Shown piece by piece: positions 43,090-54,040 of a stretch of 64,000 nt of DNA. Both the position numbers and the translations under genes were made by a program. Positions within the stretch are counted from its first letter, which is position 1; each line of letters opens with the position of its first letter. The stretch spans positions 744,001-808,000 of the forward strand of contig JAUCEF010000004.1 in NCBI GenBank assembly GCA_033558025.1, written 5' to 3'. The notes below the pieces were generated by a model. The model had not been told where the DNA came from. It did no database searches and was given only the letters and a program-made list of their open reading frames with translations. The DNA comes from Phytophthora sp. 'mugwort'. Its lineage: Eukaryota; Oomycota; Peronosporomycetes; Peronosporales; Peronosporaceae.

Positions 43090-43835
43090 GCGAGTGGTCA
43101 TATGCAGCGGGCGAGTTGGATGTGTCGTTTATACCCGATTCCGTAGCGACCACCAGTCGCAGGCAGCCGGCGTGCCGGCAATATGAGCGTATCAACAACG
43201 ACACAAAAAAGCGGGGGTACTTAATGATATCCCAATACTAACAAGCTGTGACATATAAACTCGGACTATTACTAACACAGGATCAGGTTGGTTAAAATGA
43301 ATTCAAGTAGAAAAAAAAGTGCATTTCGATTCTGTGATTAGGCGATTGTCGACTCGTACCGAGGAATAGCTGCCTTGAAGCTACTATTACGTCCTCAGCA
43401 GGAAAGTCTCAGGATAGGAAGCTGCGATTTTACTATGGCCGTGTTACAGTTTCCCAAGCAGCAATCGTGGCCTTTATGGCCTGGAGCCGCTTCCAAGGGC
43501 CAAGAGCTCTCGCCATTCACCGCAAAATTGGTTCCTTCCCGCCAAATTTTAACAATAGCGATTGATAAGTAATCAATATCTCCCTCATTTTTGATTGACT
43601 AAAATGTTAGTACGGGGACAGTCAGTTTTCCGAGTATAGTGTTTCCACGTTCCCCAGCTTTTTGTGTCGTTGTCGGTATTACGTAGGAAAAAGAAACGGC
43701 TGGGCGTCGGCTTTTTTTGTCCATGACCATGGGATGTTTACGCGCAAGGCTATTTCGGCGAATGATTTAGTGTACGAGTACACTGGCGTTATGCTATTCC
43801 AAGGCGAAATGGAGCGGCGCGGTCTGACTTCTTGC
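43090..43835 (+). pseudogene. decayed E(z)-like gene fragment with internal insertion
   Basis: 43098-43192 matches 7167-7258 (end of the CXC region). 43680-43835 matches 7264-7418 (start of the SET domain, including GMFTRKAISANDLVYEYTG against GMFAREAISANDFVYEYTG). The ~485 bp between them (43193-43679) have no counterpart and interrupt the gene between adjacent codons. The upstream stretch 42826-43090 has an open frame with VVVIDEDGSCAALNRIEE that I do not recognise. 42330-42826 shows nothing clear. Confidence 0.75.
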
Positions 43836-44008
43836 GATTGGTGAGAATGCTGCACATCGCATCAGGCCTTTGCCTGGACATGTTCATCATACCGCAAATC
43901 GTGATTCAGATCATCTTAACGGTGTACTGTACACGGCAAGGCTAAAAGGTATAGCGTGCAGTTCCACCAGAGGAACGTGATTTATCTCCCACCAGTTCAC
44001 GTTAACGG

Positions 44009-44275
44009 TATGGAGTTGGAGACCTGATGTGGTTGCTCAACACTCTCTCATGAGTCACTCATATCCTGGTCCTATCCTACATGAATGGTAGAACTCGACC
44101 TACAAGCTCTGAAAGAGGGGTTGTGGTCAAGGGGGGGGGGGGGTAGGCCTGCGCTTTCCTCCTCGTGCACGGCACGTGTTGAATGAATTACGTTGAGTTT
44201 TACTCTGCAAATGGTAAGCGTCTTTCTCGTCTTCCTATTTCCCTTTGCTACACACCGGCAGCGCAAAAGCTGCTA
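44009..44275 (+). repeat. Copia 5' LTR
   Basis: It is a direct repeat of 48868-49130 and contains a run of about 14 G at 44131-44144. Confidence 0.8.
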
Positions 44276-44337
44276 GGTACGAGCCCAAGGTCTACGCGCG
44301 AGAAGAAGTATGCGAAGAAGTCAAGATCAACTAGTTG

Positions 44338-47300
44338 AAGATGGATGGCAACAATGCTGGAGGCGGAAACAACGCTGGCTGTGAAGCTGCGGCTGGTGGG
44401 GGAGCTGCGGCTCTGTAACAGCGTCAAGTTCGTGTAAGCAGCAAGCCCCCGCTCTTTGAAGGGGTGTTTGAGCTATGCCATACCGAGCCGGAGCTCTTCC
44501 TAGCCGTCGAGAAGCGTCGGACGTGGTGACGGGCGATGAAGTGCGCCACGCCATGAACCAAGGCCAACAAAAAGGATTCGACAGACGCGACTGCTTGGCA
44601 GGAGCGGCCATTTGCGGGGGCTCCGGGATGTAAGAACGACGATGCCTCAAAGGTATGCGGGATGTCTCGGCTAAGGAGATGTGGGATACGCTCGTGTCAG
44701 ACCACACGCAGCGCGACTTCTCGTATGCGATGCTTCTGAAGCATCAACTGTACCAGTGCTCGCACGGGCCGGGCCAGTCGATGGCGGAGTACATTCGCAT
44801 GATGACCCAGCTGCGGCAGCAATTGAGGAACATGGGCGCCGAACATGCAATCACGCATGGAGACATGGCGCGCCTGTTCCTGATGGGAGTTGCCATGACA
44901 CATCGCGAGCTGTTGGAGCAGTTCGGCCTGCCGACTCGTCAAGGCAACCCGCCGACACTCCAGCAGGTGGCAAATGCTCTTCGGTCGCGGGATGAACGCG
45001 ATCGGATGGCTGAGCACGGTGGTGGAGGCGCTGGAGTAGTAATGAGAATTACCGGTGGGGCTTGGAACAACTTTCGTAATAGCGCCGGCAATGGCTAGCA
45101 AAATGGCGGCGGTAACTGGAAAGCAACGGCGGCGGTGGCGATCGGCCTAATGGCGGTGGTGGTAATGGCCAGAATGGAGGCAATGACGGTGGTAAGAAAC
45201 CGATCAAGAAGTGCTATCATTGCAATAAGACGGGTCACCTGCGTCGCGATTGCTGGCTCTACAAAAATAAATCTCTGAAGGTGAACGGGAACGGACCTGG
45301 CGGGGCCAAGAGGTCGCTGTCATCAGAAAACAGATCGGAAGTGAAGCAGGAGGTCTCTGGCATAATCGACCACATGCAGTGGGTCAACAACGACGGGGAC
45401 GACAGTAATAGTGATGAAGATGACAGGCTGGTTGGTATGGTGCAAAAGACGGTGCTAGTTAGCGACCCGAGCGCGTGGATGATAGACTCGGGCAGCACGA
45501 CGCACGTGTGTATTGATCGCAGACGGTTTGTGACGGAGAAGAAATAGCGAGCAAGCTTCAAGGTCTGAACGGGAGACATCACGCGAAGTGTAATGAGTGG
45601 CAGTGTTCTGGTTCGTACACTCAATGGCAGGAGCAGTGAGATCGTGGAGTTAACGCTGGAGGATGTGGAGTACTCTCCTCACGGATCGACAAATCCCTCT
45701 TGAGTTTGGGTGTGATGGAGAAAACAGGTTGGTCATCCAACCCGCCCCAAGAGCACGAGCGGAGGATCTTCCTCGATCGTGATAGTGTGCGGTTGGTTTT
45801 TGCCAAGAAGGGGTCACATTACTGGCTGAAGGCAGTCGACGATGACGTCCCGATCGAAGGGATGGCTATGCTGACAGTGAACGCGGATGCGAGCCCTCTC
45901 ATGCGGTGACACGGGCGGTTGGGACACCTCAACGTAGCCGCCATCAAGCACATGATGCAATGGCACGGTCACTGGCATGAACATACCAAGGGAGATGTTA
46001 AAGAAATTTGTATGTCTCAGCTGCATGTCGGCGAAGCAGAAGCGAAGGTCCTACAAGAAGAGCGCGGCAGAAAAGCGAGCGAAGGTGAATTATGAGCGTT
46101 TGATGTCGGACACCTGCGATATGGGCAAGTATATACCCGGGCTAAGTGCATTCAGCTACTTCCAGTTGATACAAGACCAAGGTTCGCGGTGCAAGTGGTG
46201 CTTCCCGCTACAAAGTGAAGCGAACATCAATACCATTAAGCTGATGACCGAGTTGTTGGCGCAAGGGCATCGAATCAATACCTTCAGTAGTGATGGAGGG
46301 TGAATTTGCGAACAGAGAGCTGGAAATGTTGTGTGAGGCGCGGGGGGGTCGATTCTTACCAACGCATCCGTATACGCCAGAAGAGAACGCGTTAGTGTAG
46401 AAGCTCAATGGCGTTTTGGTGAGCAAGATGCGCGCAGCCATTCACGCGGCGGATTTACCCGACCGGCTGTGGCCGGAGGTGCTGCAGTATATCGTAGATA
46501 TCGACAATATGAGCGCAACACGAGCACTTAACGGCAAGACACCCTCGGATAAATTACTTGGTAAAGTACCAGATGTGAGCAAAATTCGGGTGTGTGGATC
46601 CGTGGGCTTCATTCACGAGCCGAAACGGAAGGCCAAGTTGAGCCCAAGGGCGGAACCTGCATTGCTGCTAGGTATTGCGCAGCGATCACCGGGATATCGC
46701 TTGCTCCACTTGCGGACGGGAAAATAGGTGGAGGCACGAGATATGCGCTTTCGCGAGGATACCACGGTGAGCAGACATTATGTAAGTTCGTTGCTGAAAG
46801 GCCAACAGGGGAACTACAAGCAAATTATTTTTGTTCCTCTTCCTGTAGAGTACGTCGCAGAGGAGAGCGTACGGAAGGCGGCTGCACGCACGGTGACTGA
46901 GAACTTACCAGAAGACGCGGAAATAGTGGCTGCGAGCAACACTAGTTTCGAGGGGGGGGGTATCTTCCAGTAGTTCCAGTAGTGACGAGTCTGATCCCGA
47001 AGTCGCACCGCCTAACGAAGCAAACCCGGCCCCGGCACAGGCGGATCCAGTACACAGGCAGCAGGACAGCCACAACGACGAAATGGACTAAGACTAGTTC
47101 GTAGGCAGACGATCAGGCAACGCCAAGTGCCGCTGGATCGCAAGCACTTGGTGGGCAAGTGAGACGCTCGGCACGGCAGCGGAGACCGAATGTCAGACTG
47201 GATGGCTACGTTCTATCGCTGGAAGTAGAGTTCGTTGGGAATCCAACCTCAGACGAAGAAGCTATGCGATCACCGCAGCGTGGACAGTGGAAAGCTGCAC

Positions 47301-48856
47301 GAGTAGTCGAGTGGGAGGCACGGGTGAAAAATAGAACCTGGATATTGGTGGACAGACCGAAGTCGTCAAAAGGCAAGCGAGTCAAAGTGCTGACGTCAAA
47401 GTGGGTGTATTGCGTAAAGCGGGATGAAAAAAGAAAAATCATTCGCTATAAAGCAATGCTGGTCATTCATGGGTTCAAACAGCGTTTTGGACACGAGTAC
47501 TGGGATACTTATTCGCCGGTGGTACAGATTATGACGATGCTGTTGATACTTCTGATAGCTTTAATACTGGGGCTGGAGCCTAGGCATGTGAATGTCGAGA
47601 CTGCGTTCCTCAACAGTCCGTTCCACGGAGTGGTGATCTACATGGAGCAACCCGCGGGCTTTGATGATGGCGGGACGAGTTTTCAGGCTTCAGAAAGGAA
47701 TATATGGCTTGAAGCAAGCAGCGAGGCTCTGGTACCAAACCTTACACGCATATTTAGTTGAGCTCGGTTTCAAACGATGTGCACATGATGTGGGTCTCTA
47801 TGTGAAACACGTTGACGGAAGAATCGTACTAGTGACGATAAATGTTGACGACATGCTGATCGTGGGCAAGACGAGCGACATCGATGCGCGTTGCGGCTGA
47901 AGTTCAGCATAATGGACCGGGGGCGTGTGCGGCATTTGTTATCGATGGAGATCCACTACGAACTGGTATGACGCTCTGTCTTTCGCAAACAGCCTCCATA
48001 ACCAATTTCTGGCGCGATTTCAAATGCATATGGCACGCTCAGTTGGTTCCCCTCAGATGCACAACGAGAAAATGCTGCCGTTGGAGCGTGACAGGACCAA
48101 GGTCAATGATCCTTCGATCCCTTACCGAGAAATCGTTGGAAGTTGCAGTACTTGGTGACCTGTACGCGTCCGGATATTGCCAATGCGGCGTGGTGCCTCG
48201 GTAGGCACGCTGGAGCATACACAGAAGAATTCTGCAAGTGTTAAGCGCGTGTTGCAGTATCTTCAGGGTAAGAAGACATTTGGGCTAGTATATCGCAGAT
48301 CTGAGGCAAAACCAGTAGAGCGGCTTCAACTGCGGGCGTTTAATGACGCTGATCACGCGAATTGCCCGGATACATGGCGTTCAATTACGGGTTATGTGCT
48401 TCAACTGAATGGCTTCAGTGTTAGACTCAAAAGCACGAAGCAGAAATGTGTCACGGATGACACTTGCAAGTCTGAGCTGGTTGCGGCCAGTAAGTGCGTG
48501 GGAGGACCTGCTGTGGGCACAAGAGTTGCTCAAAGAGATTGGCATGAAGCCATTGGTCCCAGTACTACAGTGTGATAATCAGAGCACGATTAGGTGTGTG
48601 AACACGTCGGAAATTACGATGGTGTTAAGCGGCTGGCAAAGATGATCTCAAGATTGCTGAGCTCGTTGTGGCTAAAGGGATATCGCTGAACTACGTTCCT
48701 ACGGCAGATAACATGTCCAACATGTTCACCAAGGCGCTTGGACCACAACGGTTTGCAATGCTGCGGGAGTTGCTTGGGGTTGAGGACGTAGTTGAGGCTG
48801 TTGCACATGCAAGCCTACCAACACGACACGATCGGGTTGGAGACCAGGATGCATGA
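44338..48856 (+). pseudogene. Copia gag-pol, broken
   Basis: In order: Gag start (PPLFEGVFELCHTEPELFL, with stops, from 44338); the Gag body EMWDTLVSDHTQRDF and MLLKHQLYQC (44655-44780); zinc knuckle CYHCNKTGHLRRDC (45213-45254); protease MIDSGSTTHVCID (about 45480); pre-integrase RLGHLNVAAIKHMM (about 45915); integrase, incl. DTCDMGKYIPG and FSSDGG (46110-46300); RT KRDEKRKIIRYKAML and VNVETAFLNSPF (47420-47620); LYVKHVDGRIVLVTINVDDM with the catalytic VDDM (47800-47855); and RNase H NDADHANCPDTWRSITGY with CDNQSTI (48340-48600). Frameshifts and stops occur in every domain, for example TAG at 45547 and TGA at 46300. Confidence 0.8.
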
Positions 48857-48867
48857 GTTGCGGGGGG

Positions 48868-49130
48868 TATGGGAGTTGGAGACCTGATATGGTTGCTCAA
48901 CACCCTCTCGTGAGTCACTCATATCCTGGTCCTATCCTACATGATGGTAGAACTCGACCTACAAGCTCTGAAGAGGGGTTGTGGTCAAAGGGGGGGGGGG
49001 GGTAGGCCTTCGCTTCCTCCTCGTGCACGGCACGTGTTGAATGAATTACTTTGAGTTTTACTCTGCAAATAATAAGCGTCTTTCTCGTCTTCCTAGTTCC
49101 CTTTGCCACACAGCAGCGCTAAACCTGCTA
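48868..49130 (+). repeat. Copia 3' LTR
   Basis: It is a direct repeat of 44009-44275, with its own G run at about 48990-49002. Confidence 0.8.
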
Positions 49131-49284
49131 AACGGCAAACGGGAAATATAACACTGTACTTTTGGCGTCGGCTCGCTATTGGTCGAATTTGCCGGTCGGC
49201 CGCCAAAGCGCCAGCAATCCGTATGTCTGCGGTGATTTGACACCGATCGGGTGTACGTTCTTAAGCTCCCTTGTAGCAACTTTC

Positions 49285-49455
49285 GCCGCACCAGCACATC
49301 GCGCCGAGCGCCGCACCAGCAGATTGTTCCGAGCGCCGCGCCAACGGGTCGTTCCCAACGTCGAGCCGGCAGGTCCTACCGAACCCCCATCCAGCATGTC
49401 GTACCAAGCGCCACACCAGCTGATCGGTCCGAGCCAGCAGATCGCGCCGCCAAGT
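49285..49455 (+). repeat. degenerate 27-bp tandem repeat coding for Pro-rich nonapeptides
   Basis: Units such as APHQQIVPS, APRQRVVPN and APHQLIGPS, each 27 bp, follow one another with a shifted or shortened unit between. The frame continues to about 49630 with further Pro-rich sequence. It lies between the Copia 3' LTR and the Harbinger MYB-like gene and may be part of that gene's N-terminus. Confidence 0.5.
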
Positions 49456-49849
49456 GTACGCCTCAGGGAGAGCAACACTCCCCATCGACCTCAGCAATCC
49501 GCTGTGTTGCGAACTCCTCCCCAGGCCGAAATCTTCGTCGGGTGCGCTAGCCTTGTGAAGGTCAAGAGCTCAACGATATTAAGAGCTCCTCCGTGCACAA
49601 GAGCTGGACAGATACCAGCAACTCCTGTGTAGAGAGTGTCCCGCTTCGGCGGAGAACCGCATCGCGTCTTCGATCTCCGACGTGCTCAACTCACCGCGCT
49701 TTGCCAACACGCCCTGTCACTGTGAAGGAATCGTAGCTTCGACAGCGCCTACTAACGCAACTGTTGAGCCACTGCGTGGACCATGTGATCTATCTTGTGG
49801 ATCTGCAGAATTGACGTTATCTATAGGCAGGTCAAAGGGAAAAAAATGA

Positions 49850-51343
49850 GACCGGGGAAGGAGTAGTGCTCTGCGAAGCGTATCTGTGCGTCGGGAAGGA
49901 TGCAGGGGTTGGCAAGGGGGAGCGTCGGTGAAGTTTTGGGAACGCGTGGCAAAGTACTATAATGACCACCGCCCTGAAGGCTACGACAATAGACCGCTGC
50001 GTTCGCTCGAATCTAAGTGGTCGATACTACAACATGACGTGTCTAAATTTGCGGCTGTTTGGCGAAGGCATGGGTTCGGATTATCGGCACTTCAATCGTA
50101 TCGAAGATACCGATCCACTAACAATCGCAGACGAGCTTAGTATCGGATGATCTTGATCCACTGCTGAGATCATTTGATACTGATACTGGTATGCAGATAC
50201 GCGTATTAGATATGGAGTGTCTTTCGTTATGGAGGACAGCAATGACTCAAACAGAAGGGAAGACTTGCTGCCCATGCTCTCGAAACCACGCAAGTACGTC
50301 AACTTCGCGATAGAGGTGAAGTGTGTTGTATTTGTCCTCTTGACAGCACATGGGCCACTTGACAGACAGATTTTTCCATTGATTCCAGGATAAAAATATA
50401 CAATAATTTGAAGTCGTCGATATTGTAACCTCTGGTTGAAGCATGTGAACACTCTCTAAGGGTCTATCAGCTACCTGGATCGCTTGGGTATCGTTTGGGC
50501 CCGACAATATCAATGATACTGATACATCACGACATTGGATTGATCCTGATACACCTCGCTCGTGATGCGGGATCTGCATATCAACGAGTATCTGTAGCTA
50601 TCCGAACCCCTGGGCGAAGGTTCAGGACTTGAACCGCTCGGGCACCAATGAGGCTGATGACATTGCTAGTGGCAAGCAGTTCTACGAGAACACGCGGACG
50701 ACCAAGGGCCCCCAAGATAATAAGCCGTTCAAATACTGTTGGCGGGTGCTACCCAAGGAGCCCAATTGGCAATCACATCGCGTCTCGAATGAGCTGCCAA
50801 GCAGCCTTCAACCGGAGTTGCTTGATAGACAGAACGAACGCCAAGGCCTGCAGGAAAATAAAGCAACCAGGTCTTCTAATCAGGCGGCCATTTCGATGGA
50901 GCAATCGCAATTTCGCTTAGCGAGGCCACATTGCAAATAGGTAGTGCAAGTCAAAAGCGTGCACGTGCATTCGAGGAAGTAAACAGCTATACCTTTTTAC
51001 GATCTCACTAGAGTAGTTAGATGTGGATGCTCAATAATATTTTTGCCTGCGCCGAGCTGCAGGTCTTGCCAGAATCAGGCGCGACAACGACGACACTTCG
51101 GCACCGCTTCATGCAAGCGCCGAGCGTGGTTCGAAAACACAACCGCAAATGTTATGGGTGACGCCGCTAGCTCTGGGTCTGAATCAGTGGACGGTGCATC
51201 CGTCGCTCAAGGTTGTTCGTGAGTACTTCATTGCAGGTCAAGTTCGCGCTTGCGCTTCCAGAAGTGCTATACAAAATCGATGCAAAGTGCTGCGTGAACG
51301 CCGGCATCGTGAACGTGCTAAAGCTGCCGAAGTAGATGGTTAA
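49850..51343 (+). pseudogene. Harbinger-associated MYB/SANT-like DNA-binding gene, interrupted
   Basis: LCEAYLCVGKDAGVG, SVKFWERVAKYYNDHRP and RPLRSLESKWSILQHDVSKF (49868-50060) form the three-helix MYB/NAM-associated domain of PIF/Harbinger second proteins. After the MITE insertion (50069-50612) the frame resumes with DLNRSGTNEADDIAS and PFKYCWRVLPKEPNW (50627-50770). A Lys/Gln-rich tail possibly reaches 51343. One upstream frame change is also needed. Such proteins help the transposase bind DNA. The transposase gene converges on it from the right. Confidence 0.7.
50069..50612. mobile_element. hAT-type MITE with 8-bp target-site duplication
   Basis: GGCGAAGG at 50061-50068 is repeated exactly at 50613-50620. 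The 544-bp element between has terminal inverted repeats CATGGGTTCGGAT (left) and CAGGGGTTCGGAT (right, complementary strand), with weaker complementarity further in. An 8-bp duplication and ends starting CA(G)GGG are characteristic of hAT elements. There is no ORF of note. It interrupts the MYB-like gene. Confidence 0.85.
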
Positions 51344-51359
51344 ATGTGATCTCTGCATT

Positions 51360-52341
51360 TGCTACAGAAGGAGAAGCCACACGTAAATCGTCGCCTTCGT
51401 CATTTTCTTCTTCTGCTTTGATGATCATATTGTGCATAACAACACACGCGTACCAAACCCCATGTAGCGTACCTCGCTCCCACAATCGAGCTGGTTGAGC
51501 CAGTATTCAAAGCGTCCTTGAAGAACCCCAAAACACCGCTCGACATCTTTTGGAGCTTCCTCTTGCCTTTTGGCATACAAAGCTTCCTTCTCGTTGGAAG
51601 GGCTGCTGATCGTCTTCACGAAGACTGACCACTCCGGATATATGTCATCGCAGAGAAGGTAGCACATCTTATATTCGTGCTCGTCCACACAATATGAGTG
51701 CTCGTGCGCGTTACCTTTTAGCCAATTCACTATCAGCAATGAGCGACCAACAACATTGATGCCATTATTGGACCAGGGGTCCCACATATGAATGCCAACT
51801 CCATAAGCTCGTTAATTGCATTATGGCGCTGGAGATCAGCAGCTGTAGGCTCCCTACGATATTCATCCTTAAATTTAGCTCGAACGGCACGGGTTAAGTG
51901 TCGGAGGGCCTCTGCAGCTGTACTCTCGCCGAGACGCACATGCTCGTCGATTCCACCAGCCGCAAGACCGTAGCAATACATTCTCAGCTCAGCGGTCACT
52001 TTTGAAGAGGCGAATGGCCAGGTTCACCCGCAGCATCAGGCTTTTGGCGAAAGTAACCATCTCCAGTACCCCATTCAGCAAGCGATAAAAGACGCGAGGG
52101 GGCATTCGAAAGTGGCGACGAAATAGGCGCGCCTTGTAGACAAGATAAAAATAGTCTAGGTACAGTCGCCGACGCCAGCTGCATTGTCGCATTTGGCACT
52201 TGCGCTACTTCCCGGCCGCGAGCCACCACGCTTTCTCGGGGACCTTGTCCGGCTGATGCACGGGTGGGTAGCAGCCAATATCAACATCTTCGCTGCTTCA
52301 TCGTCTTCTTCTTCTGCGTGGACTTCAAGAAGGGGTTTCAT
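51360..52341 (-). pseudogene. PIF/Harbinger transposase (DDE_Tnp_4), internally deleted
   Basis: From the minus-strand ATG at 52341: an acidic leader (EEEDDEAAKMLILAA); LYLDYFYLVYKARLFRRHFRMPPRVF (52165-52080); MYCYGLAAGGIDEHVRLGES (51982-51920); EALRHLTRAVRAKFKDEYRR and ADLQRHNAINE (51910-51810). It then jumps to WDPWSNNGINVVGRS (51785) and LLCDDIYPEWSVFVKTIS (51670-51610), and KDVERCFGVLQGRFEY (51550-51500). The first catalytic Asp region is missing. A stop near 52200 and two frame changes also inactivate it. 52342-53209 has no recognisable gene; one frame at 52630-52830 looks mildly protein-like. Confidence 0.75.
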
Positions 52342-53209
52342 GCGTACTCTCCAGCCTGTTCCGCCACTATTACCCGGTTGAGAAGAAATTGCCGTTTGGC
52401 AGTGTGGACAGATGGGAAGAAAAACTGTACAGGAGCAAAATATTGGTAGCGTGCTTATAGATTATTGTATGCGACTCTTTACCGTTGCAGTTTATAGTGA
52501 ACCATTGGAGACGGATGACCTCATTCCATTCATCAAGCCCGCCACCACGAAATTGTGCATCATAAGATTAGAGTTGAAGTATTTTTTTTAACTATTCTAT
52601 ACAGGCAAAGGAAGACTGCGTCCAAATTCAACCTGAATACGCAGAAGTGGTACACTTTTGCGGATCACAGGTTCCATAGTCAACGGCATTTCAGCGTGGT
52701 CTTGAATGATCTCCGGCGAGGTAGCTTGCTGTGGTGCTACAGCCGACACGCATTGTTTGACAAAGCAGACATAGTTCGCCGTTGGGTATTAGCGGCATCC
52801 AAACGCGAACGTTTGTTTTCTGCTAGCCGCTCTCTCCGATCAGCCTCAGAGATGTCGGAAACGATATTATGTTAGATAATACAGTACTCTCAATAAATCA
52901 TGGCGTTGTTCGTACCGTTGTTCAAGTTTAGGAGACCTAATTCGACCTTGCTGTCGTCTACGTAAAAGAGGTTCGTCGTGTTGGGACTTGACATCAACTG
53001 CTGCTGCTTCTTGCATACACCGTTCATCGATGAATCTCTAGTCCATGGGCAACCGCAATGACAAGCTCTCTTTATATATGTTGCAAGTAGTGGTAAGAGC
53101 CAGCTAACGACATTCGTGTGTTGGACGCAGACTATTTTACCTTCGCGCAACATTATGAAGGTCCGGTTTCTTTGTGCAACCTTCGCATGACATAGTACTC
53201 CCGCCAGCA

Positions 53210-53226
53210 GCTCATTGTCATTATCC
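53210..53226 (+). promoter_or_regulatory. oomycete initiator of the RPB7 gene
   Basis: GCTCATTGTCATTATCC begins with the exact GCTCATT core of the oomycete initiator and lies 37-53 bp before the start codon, the usual distance. Confidence 0.6.
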
Positions 53227-53262
53227 GATAGCAAGTTGTTGTCGCTGTAGCTCGTGGCTGCC

Positions 53263-53883
53263 ATGTTCTTTCTGAAGCAGCTCTCGCGCGACCTGCTACT
53301 GCACCCGATGCACTTCGGTCCCAAGCTACACGACATCATCCGTCTGCGTCTGATCGAGGAAGTGGAAGGCACGTCCATGGGCAAGTACGGCTACGTCATC
53401 ACAGTCACGGAGGTGCGCGACGAGGACATTGGCAAGGGCGTGATCCAGGACAACTCGGGCTTCGTATGCTTTAACATCCGCTACCGCGCCATTCTCTTCC
53501 GACCCTTTAAGAATCAGGTGCTGGACGCCGTAGTGACGGTCGTGAATCAGCTCGGTTTCTTCGCGGATGTGGGCCCACTGCAGGTCTTCGTATCCAGACA
53601 CGCGATGCCCACGGACCTCAACAACGGCTACGACCATGAGAGCAATGCCTGGATCTCGGACGACCGCGAGGTTGAGATCCGCAAAGGCTGCGGCGTGCGA
53701 CTCAAAATCATGGGCGTCAGTGTCGACGTCACGGAAATCGTGAGTGGTATCAACGAGGTTTATTCACTGAGGAGTGACTGGCTCACTGTTATTATTGTTA
53801 TTGTTGTGATGATTGTGCTACTATAGAACGCTATTGGAACAATCAAGGATGACTATTTAGGCCTCATCTCGTCCGACAACTAA
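53263..53883 (+). CDS. RPB7: RNA polymerase II subunit RPB7
   Basis: Exons 53263-53739 and 53827-53883 encode 177 aa, with an 87-bp GT-AG intron. The N-terminal half (MFFLKQLSRDLLLHP, FGPKL, EVEGTSMGKYGYVI) is the RNP-like tip domain. The second half (FRPFKNQVLDAVVTVVNQLGFFADVGP, FVSRHAMP, then RLKIMGVSV) is the OB/S1 RNA-binding domain. The last exon gives the typical end AIGTIKDDYLGLI. RPB7 pairs with RPB4 as a stalk on RNA polymerase II, binding nascent RNA and helping initiation. Length matches the family (about 170-177 aa). Retention of the intron would replace the conserved C-terminus by a hydrophobic tail. The start was chosen at the ATG giving MFF, as in homologues. It converges with the lipoate ligase gene 157 bp away. 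Confidence 0.95.
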
Positions 53884-54040
53884 CTTGAGAGCTCTGAGAG
53901 CAAAGCAAGAAACGTAGTAATACTTACCACTTTTGGATTCATATGACTACATCTTTTTGATGACGATGCATATTTTTCGTTCTACTGCTAGTATTTTGCC
54001 GACTGACGGAGCTCTATTCACTGCACTGGCAGTCGGCTCT

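Larger units (their letters stand above)
44009..49130 (+). mobile_element. full-length Ty1/Copia retrotransposon with 5-bp target duplication
   Basis: Two LTRs (44009-44275 and 48868-49130) start TATGG(G)AGTTGGAG and end CTGCTA. They are flanked by AACGG at 44004-44008 and 49131-49135. A G run precedes the 3' LTR as part of the polypurine tract. LTRs differ by roughly a dozen substitutions plus small indels, so the insertion is moderately old. Internal genes are broken. Confidence 0.85.

Noticed and set aside
42826..43146. Open frame with VVVIDEDGSCAALNRIEE as a host gene
   Set aside because: The frame is short, unsupported by a motif, and leads into the decayed E(z) fragment in a different frame.
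44131..44144. G run as a G-quadruplex regulatory site
   Set aside because: It is a single homopolymer run shared by both LTRs, more simply a replication or sequencing-prone tract of the element.
52890..53637. Minus-strand ORFs over the RPB7 region
   Set aside because: They overlap the well-supported RPB7 exon in antisense and show no known domain.
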